DNA of 21,944 nucleotides from an uncultured Eubacteriales bacterium. GTDB taxonomy: Bacteria; Bacillota; Clostridia; Oscillospirales; Acutalibacteraceae. Under the pieces are notes generated by a model. The model made no database searches. It was not told the origin of the DNA and worked only from the letters and a program-made list of their open reading frames with translations. The stretch covers positions 1 through 21,944 of the forward strand of contig ONPH01000005.1 in NCBI GenBank assembly GCA_900319655.1. The letters run 5' to 3'. A program made the position numbers and the translations under genes. Within the stretch, counting starts at the first letter, position 1, and every line of letters begins with the position of its first letter. Shown here piece after piece: positions 14,899-21,718 of this stretch.

Positions 14899-15255
14899 AT
14901 GAAAAATCTCGGACTTGTAGAGGGAAAATTTTGCGATTTAGTGTGGGCAAACGCGCCGGTTACAACGGCTCAGCTTGTAAAGCTCTGCGAAAAGGAGCTT
15001 AACTGGAAGCGCACAACCACCTACACCGTGCTGAAGCATATGATAAACCGCGGTCTGTTTGAAAACGACAACAAAACCGTGCGCGTGCTCATTACGCGCG
15101 ATGAATTTTACGCCGACCAAAGCAGGGAGTATGTCAGCGAGCAGTTCGAGGGCTCTCTGCCTAAGTTTATCGCGGCGTTTACCTCAAAATCCAAGCTCAG
15201 CCGCGAGGAAGCGGAGGAGCTTAAGCGGATGATTGACAACGCCTCGGAGGACTGA
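14899..15255 (+). CDS. BlaI/MecI/CopY-family transcriptional repressor
   Basis: 118-residue winged-helix repressor, the usual length. The N-terminal DNA-binding domain (about 1-70) includes VWANAPVTTAQLVKLCEKELNWKRTTTYTVLKHMINRGL, which matches the recognition helix and turn of the family. The C-terminal half (about 72-118) is the dimerisation helix region with LSREEAEELKRMID at its end. Proteins of this family are inactivated by cleavage that depends on a membrane M56 protease, which here is the next gene, one base away. The AGAGG ribosome site lies at 14888-14892. Target genes other than its own operon are not evident; no beta-lactamase or penicillin-binding protein is nearby. Confidence 0.92.
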   Translation: MKNLGLVEGKFCDLVWANAPVTTAQLVKLCEKELNWKRTTTYTVLKHMINRGLFENDNKTVRVLITRDEFYADQSREYVSEQFEGSLPKFIAAFTSKSKLSREEAEELKRMIDNASED

Positions 15256-15256
15256 A

Positions 15257-16501
15257 ATGCCGTCAATGATTAGTTTTGTAAAAACGCTGGTTTCGATGAG
15301 CGCGTCGTCGGTCTGGATAATCTTAGCCGTTATAATTTTAAGGCTGATTCTTCGCCGTATTCCCAAGCAGGGAAGAGTGCTGATGTGGATTTTGCCTGCG
15401 GTAAGGTTGACGGTTCCGTTCAGGTTCGAATCGCGGTTCAGCGTAACGCCCGAATTTACAAAGGCGGTTCCTGCGATGTCGCCAATATATTCCGCGCCCG
15501 TCAGCCGTGCTGAAATCATAATGACCGTAATTTGGGCAGCGGTCACGCTCGGAATGTTGCTGTATATGATTATAAGCTTTGTGCGGCTGAAAATCCGCGT
15601 GCGCGCAAGCCTTAATCTGAGGGATAATATTTTTATCTGCGATACTATCAGCTCACCGTTTGTGCTCGGGCTGTTTCGCCCGAAAATTTACGTGCCGTCG
15701 GATATTGACGGCAAGGCGCTCGACTATGTTCTTATGCACGAGCAGGCGCATATCAGGCGGCTCGATACCGTCTGGAAGCCGCTCGCGTTTTTGATACTAA
15801 GCGTTCACTGGTTCAATCCGCTCGTGTGGGCGGCGTATGTGCTGTTTAACCGCGATATAGAGCTTGCATGCGACGAACAGGCGGTTAAAAATCTTACGTT
15901 TGGCAGGCGTAGGGAATATTCCACCGCTCTGCTTGACTGCTGTACAAAAAATTCCTTTACGGCGGTGTGTCCGTTCGCGTTTGGGGAAAAGCCGGTTAAA
16001 CAGCGGATTAAAAGCGTGCTCGGCTACAAAAAGCCGAAGCTTGTTTATAAGCTCGCCGCGGTGGTCTGCTGTGCTGCGGCAACTCTGCTTTTCCTCACAA
16101 ATCCCGTGACGGCAAAGGTCGTTCGCGATAACAGTGTGGTTTCGGTAAATCCGCTTAAAAATATTTGGGACGAACCGCCTGTAACTGAACCTGCAACAGA
16201 GCCTTCAACTATCGCTACTACCGAAACGGTTGAGAAAGATGAAGAACCACACGTGGAAGATTATGCCGAAGCGGAGTATTCATCTAACTCCGAAGAAATT
16301 TACTACGAGGCGGATAATTACAGCGGCTATGAGGCGGAGGATAATAATTACAGCGAGAATTATTTGGATAACAGCGGAAATGAACCTGTCGGATATGTCG
16401 AACCCCAGCCATTTGAGAGCGACACTGAAAAGTATGTGCTTGAAAAGAACTGGTGGGAAAACCCGGTAATTTATAATGTCAGAGGAGAGAGAATTGATTA
16501 A
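15257..16501 (+). CDS. M56-family (BlaR1/MecR1-like) membrane metalloprotease with acidic C-terminal tail
   Basis: Membrane zinc protease expected to relay an outside signal by cleaving or triggering cleavage of the neighbouring repressor. 414 residues from ATG 15257, chosen because GGAGG at 15246-15250 sits 6 bases before it. Membrane segments lie at about 17-33, 88-108, 176-196 and 264-281, with a shorter hydrophobic stretch near 41-53. The cytoplasmic protease region has HEQAH at 161-165 and the third ligand Glu202 in ELACDEQAV. The last ~130 residues do not form a penicillin-binding sensor domain. Instead they are low-complexity, rich in Glu, Asp, Tyr and Asn, and end with a short WWENPVIYNVRG motif. 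The inducing signal is therefore unlikely to be a beta-lactam bound in the BlaR1 way. Confidence 0.9.
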   Translation: MPSMISFVKTLVSMSASSVWIILAVIILRLILRRIPKQGRVLMWILPAVRLTVPFRFESRFSVTPEFTKAVPAMSPIYSAPVSRAEIIMTVIWAAVTLGMLLYMIISFVRLKIRVRASLNLRDNIFICDTISSPFVLGLFRPKIYVPSDIDGKALDYVLMHEQAHIRRLDTVWKPLAFLILSVHWFNPLVWAAYVLFNRDIELACDEQAVKNLTFGRRREYSTALLDCCTKNSFTAVCPFAFGEKPVKQRIKSVLGYKKPKLVYKLAAVVCCAAATLLFLTNPVTAKVVRDNSVVSVNPLKNIWDEPPVTEPATEPSTIATTETVEKDEEPHVEDYAEAEYSSNSEEIYYEADNYSGYEAEDNNYSENYLDNSGNEPVGYVEPQPFESDTEKYVLEKNWWENPVIYNVRGERID

Positions 16502-16553
16502 AGAATCAATCGAACTTTTACAGTATGACTGATAATATAAGAGCATAAAAATA

Positions 16554-16586
16554 AGCGCTTCCGTTTTGCGGAAGCGCTGCGTTTTT
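16554..16586. terminator. bidirectional terminator between M56 protease and rny
   Basis: AGCGCTTCCG (16554-16563) and CGGAAGCGCT (16569-16578) form a perfect 10-base stem with loop TTTTG. GCGTTTTT follows on the plus strand and TATTTTTATG on the minus strand, serving both convergent genes. Confidence 0.9.
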
Positions 16587-16610
16587 GCGTTTGTTGAGTT
16601 GTAAAAATAC

Positions 16611-16683
16611 ATTACCGTACCCGGCAATCCTTTGACGCGCCGTTAGTCCGCGGTCAGTATTAAACCGACTTAGCCAAAGGCGC
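16611..16683 (-). ncRNA. foldable segment in the rny 3' region, possible structured RNA
   Basis: This segment lies between the rny stop and the terminator and would be at the 3' end of the rny transcript. On the minus strand ATTGCC / GGTAAT (16628-16611) and GTCGGT / ACTGAC (16669-16653) form hairpins containing G-U pairs; the plus strand would have A-C mismatches at the same places, so the RNA sense is probably minus. CCTTTG / CAAAGG (16680-16675 with 16634-16629) and GCGCC / GGCGC (16683-16679 with 16641-16637) cross each other, giving a pseudoknot or two alternative states. No known RNA class was recognised. Confidence 0.35.
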
Positions 16684-16704
16684 ATTGGGTGAAGCGTCAC
16701 GCTT

Positions 16705-18258
16705 CTATTTTGCGAACTCCGCCGCGCGGCTTTCGCGGATGATGTTAACCTTAATCTGACCGGGATATTCAACCTCGTCCTCAATCTTCTTGCAGATTTC
16801 TCTTGCGAGGGGGAGCATTCTCTCGTCGTTAACAACCTCGGGCTTAACCATAACCCTGATTTCGCGGCCTGCCTGAATAGCGAACGAGCGGTCAACTCCG
16901 CCGAACGAGGAAGCAACTTCTTCGAGCTTTTGCAGGCGCTTGATGTAGTTTTCAACGTTTTCGCGTCTTGCTCCGGGACGTGCCGCTGAAAGCGCGTCGG
17001 CAGCCTGAACCAGACAAGCGACGATTGTCTTAGCCTCAACGTCGCCGTGGTGCGCGTGAATCGCGTGGATAACGGCGTCGCTCTCCTTGTACTTTCTCGC
17101 CAATTCTACGCCGATTTGGATATGAGTTCCCTCAACCTCGTGGTCAATCGCCTTGCCGATGTCGTGCAAAAGACCTGCGCGCTTGGCAAGAGTCGGGTCA
17201 AGTCCGAGCTCGCTCGCCATCATACCGGCGAGGTAAGCGACCTCGATTGAGTGGTTAAGAACGTTTTGACCGTAGCTGGTACGGTAGCGAAGCCGTCCGA
17301 GCATTTTGATAAGCTCGGGGTGAATGTTGTGAATACCGACCTCAAGAACGGCGCGTTCGCCTTCCTTCTTGATAGTCGCGTCAACCTCGCGTCTTGCTTT
17401 TTCAATGGTTTCCTCAATTCTGGCGGGGTGAATACGACCGTCGGAAATGAGCTTTTCGAGCGCGATTCTCGCAACCTCGCGCCTAACGGGCTCGAAGCAC
17501 GACAGCGTAATCGCCTCGGGTGTGTCGTCAATAATCAGGTCTACGCCTGTCAGGGTTTCAATCGCCCTGATGTTTCTTCCCTCACGTCCGATGATACGTC
17601 CCTTCATCTCGTCATTGGGAAGCGGTACTACCGAGATTGTAGCCTCGGCAACCTGCTCGGCGGCAAGTCTCTGGATAGACAGAGAAATAATGTTGCGCGC
17701 CTTCTCGTCAGCTTCTTCCTTAAGCTGCTCCTGATACTCCATAATCTTCACGGACTTTTCGTGAACAAGCTCGTCCTCGAGCTGAGTGAGTAAGTAGCTC
17801 TTTGCCTGCTCAGCGGTGTAGCCGGAGATTTTCTCAAGCATTTCAAACTGGCTCTTTTTGAGGGTTTCAACCTCAGCGAGCTTTTGGTCTGCTTCTTTGA
17901 GTTTCTTGTTAACTCTCTCGTCCTTTTTCTCGACATTATCGAGCTTGCGGTCGAGGGTTTCTTCCTTTTGCTGAATTCTGCGCTCTTGGCGCTGAACCTC
18001 TTTGCGTCGGTCGGAAATTTCCTTTTCGCTCTCGTTTCTGAAGCGGTGAACCTCGTCCTTACCCTCAAGAATAACCTCTTTCTTCTTAGCTTCGGCAGTC
18101 TTGATAGCGTCCGAGACAATCTTTTTGGCTTCTTCCTCAGCACTTCCGATTTCCTTTTCGGCAGTGTTCTTGCGGATTTGAATGCCCAAAAATACACCGA
18201 TCACAGCGCCGACCAACAACGCAGCAACGATGCAGATTATCGCAATGGGTAACTGCAT
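16705..18258 (-). CDS. rny: ribonuclease Y
   Basis: Membrane-anchored endoribonuclease that starts mRNA decay in Gram-positive bacteria. 517 residues, the usual length. Order of parts: membrane anchor (about 3-27), a long charged coiled coil (about 30-190), a KH RNA-binding domain with [15 protein letters not shown] (about 220-234) and an HD catalytic domain with [10 protein letters not shown] (His365, Asp366) and HAIHAHHGD. The start is taken as ATG 18258, with GGAGG at 18274-18270 (11-base gap). A GTG at 18270 overlaps the ribosome site and is rejected. The gene is alone in its transcript with a ~290-base leader. All key residues are present and nothing looks degraded. Confidence 0.97.
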   Translation of the reverse strand: MQLPIAIICIVAALLVGAVIGVFLGIQIRKNTAEKEIGSAEEEAKKIVSDAIKTAEAKKKEVILEGKDEVHRFRNESEKEISDRRKEVQRQERRIQQKEETLDRKLDNVEKKDERVNKKLKEADQKLAEVETLKKSQFEMLEKISGYTAEQAKSYLLTQLEDELVHEKSVKIMEYQEQLKEEADEKARNIISLSIQRLAAEQVAEATISVVPLPNDEMKGRIIGREGRNIRAIETLTGVDLIIDDTPEAITLSCFEPVRREVARIALEKLISDGRIHPARIEETIEKARREVDATIKKEGERAVLEVGIHNIHPELIKMLGRLRYRTSYGQNVLNHSIEVAYLAGMMASELGLDPTLAKRAGLLHDIGKAIDHEVEGTHIQIGVELARKYKESDAVIHAIHAHHGDVEAKTIVACLVQAADALSAARPGARRENVENYIKRLQKLEEVASSFGGVDRSFAIQAGREIRVMVKPEVVNDERMLPLAREICKKIEDEVEYPGQIKVNIIRESRAAEFAK

Positions 18259-18490
18259 ACTTACTGACACCTCCTTAGTTTAGTTTTTTTAAAATCATCA
18301 TAATTCCATTACAAAAACTTTAAAAGGTGCCGTTAGACAAGATATTCAGTTTTAATCATTTAAATATTTTTTATATAGCCGACAGCCGAAAATCGCCTTA
18401 AACGGCTTAAAAATAACCCAAAGGTCATCAAGATTAATAAAAAATATCTATATATAACGGCTCTGTTAAAGAGTCTGGTAAAAAGAATAA

Positions 18491-18519
18491 CAAAAGGCAA
18501 CTCCATATTACGCCTTTTG
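18491..18519 (-). terminator. terminator-like hairpin inside the rny leader
   Basis: CAAAAGGC / GCCTTTTG form a perfect 8-base stem (18519-18512 with 18498-18491) with a 13-base loop, followed on the minus strand by TTATTCTTTTT. It stands about 30 bases after the predicted start of the rny transcript, so it could attenuate rny or define a short leader RNA. Confidence 0.5.
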
Positions 18520-18555
18520 CAAATCCATTACGCCATAATAACGGATTATAGAATA

Positions 18556-18584
18556 ATTTTATAACAAATTCAATAATATGTCAA
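18556..18584 (-). promoter_or_regulatory. promoter upstream of rny
   Basis: On the minus strand, TTGACA (18584-18579) and TAAAAT (18561-18556) are separated by 17 bases. It would start transcription near 18549, giving a leader of about 290 bases before the rny start codon. No closer good promoter was found. Confidence 0.6.
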
Positions 18585-18599
18585 GTCGTCAACCGTGCG

Positions 18600-18918
18600 A
18601 AATGCAGAAAAATAATTACAATATCGAAATTTGTCTGTAAAAAATGCAATATAGTCTTAATCGGGTTTGCAAATTTACAAATCCGCAAAAATGTACGTAG
18701 GGTTTTAGAAAAAATTTCAAAAATTCAGCTCTAAATTGCCTTTAAACTATTGAAGAAATGAAAAAAATGTATTTTAATAAAGTGCCGTTTGTGTTAGTTT
18801 ATCAAAGTGTAACATTACGTGAAAAATGGGATATAACTGCGCTGTCGCTGTTTTTCTTATTTATGTTAGTATATCAGTGTTTATATTTGTACAACGAATT
18901 TGTTGTAAAAATTGTTGT
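18600..18918. other. AT-rich gene-free stretch between rny promoter and integrase terminator
   Basis: No convincing gene: the only open frame (18758-18958, 66 codons) has no good ribosome site and runs into the integrase terminator. The stretch holds one copy of a 21-base direct repeat (18767-18787), two copies of a TGTTAGT-n-TATCA-n-GTGT motif (18792-18810 and 18864-18880) and the left 22-base inverted-repeat copy (18901-18922). The left boundary of the integrated element probably lies here, because base composition changes across it and the integrase lies just to the right. Confidence 0.5.
18767..18787 (+). repeat. direct repeat, left copy (possible att core)
   Basis: Contains TATTTTAATAAAGTG (18770-18784), which recurs exactly at 20572-20586. 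Over 21 bases the two copies match at 19. They bracket the integrase and the ribbon-helix-helix fragment. An attachment-site core or a duplicated target are both possible. Confidence 0.45.
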
Positions 18919-18922
18919 AAAA
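18901..18922 (+). repeat. 22-base repeat, left copy of an inverted pair (possible integrase arm site)
   Basis: Two tandem units of TTGTTGTAAA-type sequence about 11 bases apart (TGTTGTAAA, then TTGTTGTAAAA). The inverted copy at 20645-20666 matches at 20 of 22 positions. The ~11-base unit spacing, one helical turn, suits binding by an integrase N-terminal domain; this role is inferred. Confidence 0.5.
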
Positions 18923-18954
18923 AAAGCGGACTGCTTTATTCCGGCAATCCGCTT
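18919..18954 (-). terminator. integrase terminator
   Basis: On the minus strand AAGCGGA / TCCGCTT form a 7-base stem extended by three inner pairs, followed by seven T residues. It lies 13 bases after the integrase stop codon. Confidence 0.8.
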
Positions 18955-18966
18955 GTAAAATTTGTA

Positions 18967-20232
18967 TTATGCTAACTTCATTTTACCCTCAATTTGTTCA
19001 AATGAGTAGTGTTTCTTTTGAGCACTTATCTCACTATAAATGTTCATTGTTGTAGCAATATCGGCGTGACCTAAAACTTCCTGTACGGTCTTTGCGTTAC
19101 TTTCAAGCTCTGCATATCGAGAAGCGAAAGTATGTCGAAAAGTATGTGCTGAAAATTTAGGTAATATTAAAGGTGCTCTATTTTCTTTAATTGCTTGTTG
19201 CGTTTCCTGCTCATTATAGGCTTTACAAATGCGCTCTATTAATAAATATATTGAGGATTGTCTATGAACATTACGGCGAGTATTTGTGAAAATAAAACCA
19301 GTGTAGCCGTCTACTTCTGCAACATTTAGTCCGTGCTCTGCCTGTTTGTTTAATTCCGTGCGTATTGCTTGTTCAACCTCTGAAAACATTGGAATCATTC
19401 TACAGGAAGTTGCTGTCTTAGGTGTTGTAATATGTAGTTCACATTTTCCTTTTTCGTTACTGTAATAAGAAAAAGTATGGTTTATGCTGATTTGCTTTGA
19501 CTTAAAGTCTACATCGTTAATAGTTAGTGATAATAGTTCGTTTATTCTGCAACCAGTTCCTAAAAGGCAAGTGAATAACGGTAACCACCGTGAGAATGTT
19601 TCGTTGTCCCTTACAAAGTTGATAAACGCTTCTGTTTCTTCAGGCGTTAATGCGTGCTTTTTTGTTTTAATGAATTTATGGTTGCTTTTTAATTCTTCTA
19701 AAGCCTCAGTAGTTGGTATCTCATTAATCAACTTTTTTCTTTTAGCAAGTTTGAAGGACGCTTTCAAAAATGAGTTAATCGCTTCTATTGTGCGTATCTG
19801 TATATTGCGTTTATTTACAAGGTCATTGTAAAAAGAATATAAAACCTCAAAGTCAATATCTTTTACACTCATACCGCCGATTTTATCACGTACAAAGTGG
19901 TTATAAAAGTATCTGTAATTACTCTCGGAGCTTTTTTTCAAATCCTTCATACTAAGTGATTTTTCAAATAGTTCATTCAGTGTAGTTGCTTTGCTTTTTT
20001 GTCCGTCAATACCATTTTGTAAATCCTCGGAAATTTGCTTTTCTTTATCTCTAAGACACAAATCATCACGTTTTCCGTTAGGTGTTGTATCAGTAGGTGT
20101 TAATCTCCAAGCATAAACATAAGCATATTTTCCTGAAATGCTCTTGTACTTAAAACAGTATCTACCGTCTGGGCGTTGGCTCTCACCGTCTTTTAATATT
20201 CTGCCTCTTTTGTCTTTTCTTTTCTCTGACAT
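18967..20232 (-). CDS. int: tyrosine recombinase, Tn916-type integrase
   Basis: 421-residue site-specific recombinase that would integrate and excise a mobile element. The N-terminal arm-binding domain (about 1-75) is closely like Tn916 Int: MSEKR-D-RGRILK-GESQR-DGRY--KY. A SAM-like core-binding domain (about 80-175) and the catalytic domain (about 190-410) follow. Catalytic residues: Arg229 (GTGCRINELL), Lys272 (TTPKT), His363 and Arg366 (HTFRHTF), His389 (LGHADIATT) and Tyr399 (MNIYS). All are present, so it looks active. AGGAGG lies 6 bases before the ATG. The gene's 3' end points to rny, the orientation expected when the int end of the element abuts the chromosome. Codon and base use are AT-richer than in rny and the genes left of it. 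No conjugation genes are within the window. Confidence 0.95.
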   Translation of the reverse strand: MSEKRKDKRGRILKDGESQRPDGRYCFKYKSISGKYAYVYAWRLTPTDTTPNGKRDDLCLRDKEKQISEDLQNGIDGQKSKATTLNELFEKSLSMKDLKKSSESNYRYFYNHFVRDKIGGMSVKDIDFEVLYSFYNDLVNKRNIQIRTIEAINSFLKASFKLAKRKKLINEIPTTEALEELKSNHKFIKTKKHALTPEETEAFINFVRDNETFSRWLPLFTCLLGTGCRINELLSLTINDVDFKSKQISINHTFSYYSNEKGKCELHITTPKTATSCRMIPMFSEVEQAIRTELNKQAEHGLNVAEVDGYTGFIFTNTRRNVHRQSSIYLLIERICKAYNEQETQQAIKENRAPLILPKFSAHTFRHTFASRYAELESNAKTVQEVLGHADIATTMNIYSEISAQKKHYSFEQIEGKMKLA

Positions 20233-20362
20233 AGTTTCCTCCTGTTAGTCATTCATACTTGCAGGATAAAACATTTCGTGGTAGAATTAAAATGTGTAGG
20301 TTTCCTGCACGTATTTGTTTTCGGTTAGTCGTTCGGCTGTGGTAGGGTGGACGGCTAACCTT
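20233..20362. promoter_or_regulatory. integrase upstream region with two nested dyads
   Basis: No open frame. TGCAGGA / TCCTGCA (20260-20266, 20303-20309) enclose ACATTT / AAATGT (20271-20276, 20290-20295). Separately, GGTTAG / CTAACC (20323-20328, 20355-20360) extend to a 10-position stem with one mismatch. These are candidate operators or leader hairpins controlling int. No clear promoter for int was identified. Confidence 0.4.
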
Positions 20363-20530
20363 TTATTTTTGATTTGCCAATAATTCGAGCGCTTTCAAAA
20401 TGGTTTGTGTTTTGTTCAGCTTAAATCGTTCTGCAAGTTTATCAAGCAGTTTCATTTCTTCCGCTGTTAATCGAACATCAAGCCGCAACTTTCTGCGCTC
20501 TGTGTCTGGCAGTTTTGGTCTGCCGATTAA
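20363..20530 (-). pseudogene. ribbon-helix-helix (CopG-like) gene fragment without a start codon
   Basis: The frame reads GRPKLPDTERRKLRLDVRL then TAEEMKLLDKLAERFKLNKT and QTILKALELLANQK, about 54 residues. This is typical of small ribbon-helix-helix regulators of mobile elements that begin M-x-GRPK: a beta-strand (KLRLDVRL) followed by two helices. Upstream, the same frame meets a TGA (20536-20534) four codons before the Gly, with no ATG, GTG or TTG between. The true N-terminus is therefore missing or frameshifted. A TTG-ACA-TTT-AAT in the next frame (from 20539) could be its lost start, one frameshift away. An internal start (TTG, then ATG in EEM) would lose the DNA-binding strand. It was probably once the transcription partner of int. 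A rare ATC start cannot be excluded. Confidence 0.6.
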
Positions 20531-20568
20531 ATGTCAATACAAAATCTGAATTATGCAAAATTAAAATA

Positions 20569-20589
20569 ATATATTTTAATAAAGTGACG
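20569..20589 (+). repeat. direct repeat, right copy (possible att core)
   Basis: Second copy of the 21-base repeat (19 of 21 identical to 18767-18787, with 15 contiguous). It lies about 35 bases beyond the broken 5' end of the ribbon-helix-helix fragment, a place where recombination could have truncated that gene. Confidence 0.45.
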
Positions 20590-20644
20590 GCGTAAACCCT
20601 CATAAACACTGGCTATTTTTATGTTTTGCTCTCTCGGCTTTTAG

Positions 20645-20666
20645 TTTTACAACAAAATTTACAACA
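20645..20666 (-). repeat. 22-base repeat, right copy of an inverted pair (possible integrase arm site)
   Basis: Reverse complement of the 18901-18922 repeat with two central differences (TT for AA). It contains the same two TGTTGTAAA-type units. It lies outside the right direct repeat, so the two repeat families do not nest as in a simple attL/attR pair. Confidence 0.5.
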
Positions 20667-20693
20667 TTTGTCTTGTATGTTCAGAGAATAATT

Positions 20694-20726
20694 GAGCCTG
20701 TCGGCATTTAATCAGTCGGCAGGCTC
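20694..20726 (+). other. hairpin upstream of a strong ribosome site
   Basis: GAGCCTGTCG / CGGCAGGCTC form a 10-base stem (one G-U) with a 13-base loop. It is followed by TATAGAATAGGAGG rather than a T run, so it is not a clear terminator. It may be a leader structure controlling the small frame at 20744. Confidence 0.4.
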
Positions 20727-20743
20727 TATAGAATAGGAGGTTA

Positions 20744-20932
20744 ATGTGCGCCATAGCTCTATTTTGCTTTATTTTAGCTTGTATTAAAATTATACTGTTA
20801 GTAATGTGTTTATATTACTATTTGTATAAAACGTTATACAGGCTAATTCTCGTTAAAATAACGCTATTACAGTTATGCTGTAAACGTTGGTACGGACAAA
20901 GGCGAAAAGTCGAGCTTATAGTTACTAAATGA
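20744..20932 (+). CDS. doubtful small hydrophobic protein
   Basis: 62 codons starting at ATG 20744, only 3 bases after GGAGG (20736-20740), which is closer than usual. Residues 1-28 are almost entirely hydrophobic (MCAIALFCFILACIKIILLV and on), followed by Tyr/Leu-rich and then basic sequence with two adjacent cysteines (LCCKRW). It overlaps the 3' end of the minus-strand gene at 20873 by 60 bases. The good ribosome site and preceding hairpin argue for expression. The AT-rich, low-complexity sequence and the overlap argue against. It matches no family I know. Confidence 0.25.
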   Translation: MCAIALFCFILACIKIILLVMCLYYYLYKTLYRLILVKITLLQLCCKRWYGQRRKVELIVTK

Positions 20933-21544
20933 ATTGGTTTCAAGCTCTGATTTGTTACTCAAACTAACGCGGTTAAGCTCCTCGCCTTTGCCGATAACCT
21001 CATAAAGCTGTTTGCCAAAATCAGGGTCTGCAAAGGAATCAATTTCAGTTGCCGAGACAGAGGGAGCAAGGGCGATTTTTTCAATCAAATTGATTGCACT
21101 TTGTGCAAACTCCAAATAAGCCTTTGCTTTATCCTCGGGTAGGTTAATTCTAACTGCAATATCTTTGTCCTCGGCGATAGTTTTAACAGCTCTAAGAAAA
21201 GTGAAGTGGTCTTTGTGGCGGTCAATGATGATTGCAAAATCACGTTCGTTGGCGTTGTAGTTCATATCCGATAATAACCAGTAGTCACTGCAATCAAGCT
21301 CGCTCGCATTTGGACAAGCTAAAACAGATAACTTTTTGAGCGTTTCTGAGTAGATTTCTGCAATCAAATTTTTGCTCTTTTCAGTTTCCGCGGATAATTT
21401 GCTAATCAGTTCACCGTTTAACTCTCTGGCGTAATCCGGGGCAAAAGTTTTTTTGTTGTTTTCCATCTCCTGCCGAATAGATTTTGAAGAATCATAAAAA
21501 ATTTTGAGTAAATCTCTCATTTGTGAAATAATTAAGTTTGTCAT
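20873..21544 (-). CDS. hypothetical helical protein in a phage-like gene group
   Basis: 223 residues, predicted mostly alpha-helical and soluble, with no signal peptide or membrane segment. The N-terminal half is charged and coiled-coil-like (MTNLIISQMRDLLKIFYDSSKSIRQEMENN and KLSAETEKSKNLIAEIYSETLKKL). The middle contains CSDYWLLSDMNYNANERDFAIIIDRHKDHFTFLRAV, and the C-terminal 45 residues look disordered. AGGGG precedes the ATG and the upstream 46-codon gene ends immediately before it (TAAATG), so the genes are co-translated. I do not recognise the family. Neighbouring small genes and the nearby integrase suggest a prophage-derived or satellite element. Confidence 0.7.
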   Translation of the reverse strand: MTNLIISQMRDLLKIFYDSSKSIRQEMENNKKTFAPDYARELNGELISKLSAETEKSKNLIAEIYSETLKKLSVLACPNASELDCSDYWLLSDMNYNANERDFAIIIDRHKDHFTFLRAVKTIAEDKDIAVRINLPEDKAKAYLEFAQSAINLIEKIALAPSVSATEIDSFADPDFGKQLYEVIGKGEELNRVSLSNKSELETNSFSNYKLDFSPLSVPTFTA

Positions 21545-21685
21545 TTAGATTTTCCCCTTTATTAAAATTGTTTTTATTTTTCCGCTACGGAAATATATTT
21601 TTATTTCTAATTCGTTCTGAATCGCCGTGTTTTCAAGTTTTTTGAGCCGCTGTTCGGCTCGCTTTAGTTCGTTAAAATAAATCAT
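21545..21685 (-). CDS. 46-residue basic small protein
   Basis: A short frame, MIYFNELKRAEQRLKKLENT then AIQNELEIKIYFRSGKIKTI and LIKGKI, ending directly before the next start codon (TAAATG). The first half is a charged amphipathic helix and the second half a likely beta-hairpin rich in Lys and Ile. The tight junction with the 223-residue gene supports it as real. The ribosome site is weak (AGGG only one base before the ATG), so expression may depend on coupling with the upstream gene. Small proteins of this kind are common in phage and satellite operons. Function unknown. Confidence 0.55.
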   Translation of the reverse strand: MIYFNELKRAEQRLKKLENTAIQNELEIKIYFRSGKIKTILIKGKI

Positions 21686-21718
21686 ACCCTGAAAGTGTTA
21701 AAATTCATTAAAAGAAAT

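Noticed and set aside
16611..16704. tRNA-like or known riboswitch reading of the convergent intergenic region
   Set aside because: No T-arm GGTTCGA-type sequence, no acceptor stem, and no conserved aptamer block could be found on either strand.
18259..18270. GTG at 18270 as start of rny
   Set aside because: It overlaps the GGAGG ribosome site itself; ATG 18258 gives the usual family length.
18758..18958. 66-codon plus-strand open frame
   Set aside because: No good ribosome site, AT-driven composition, and its end overlaps the integrase terminator hairpin and repeat.
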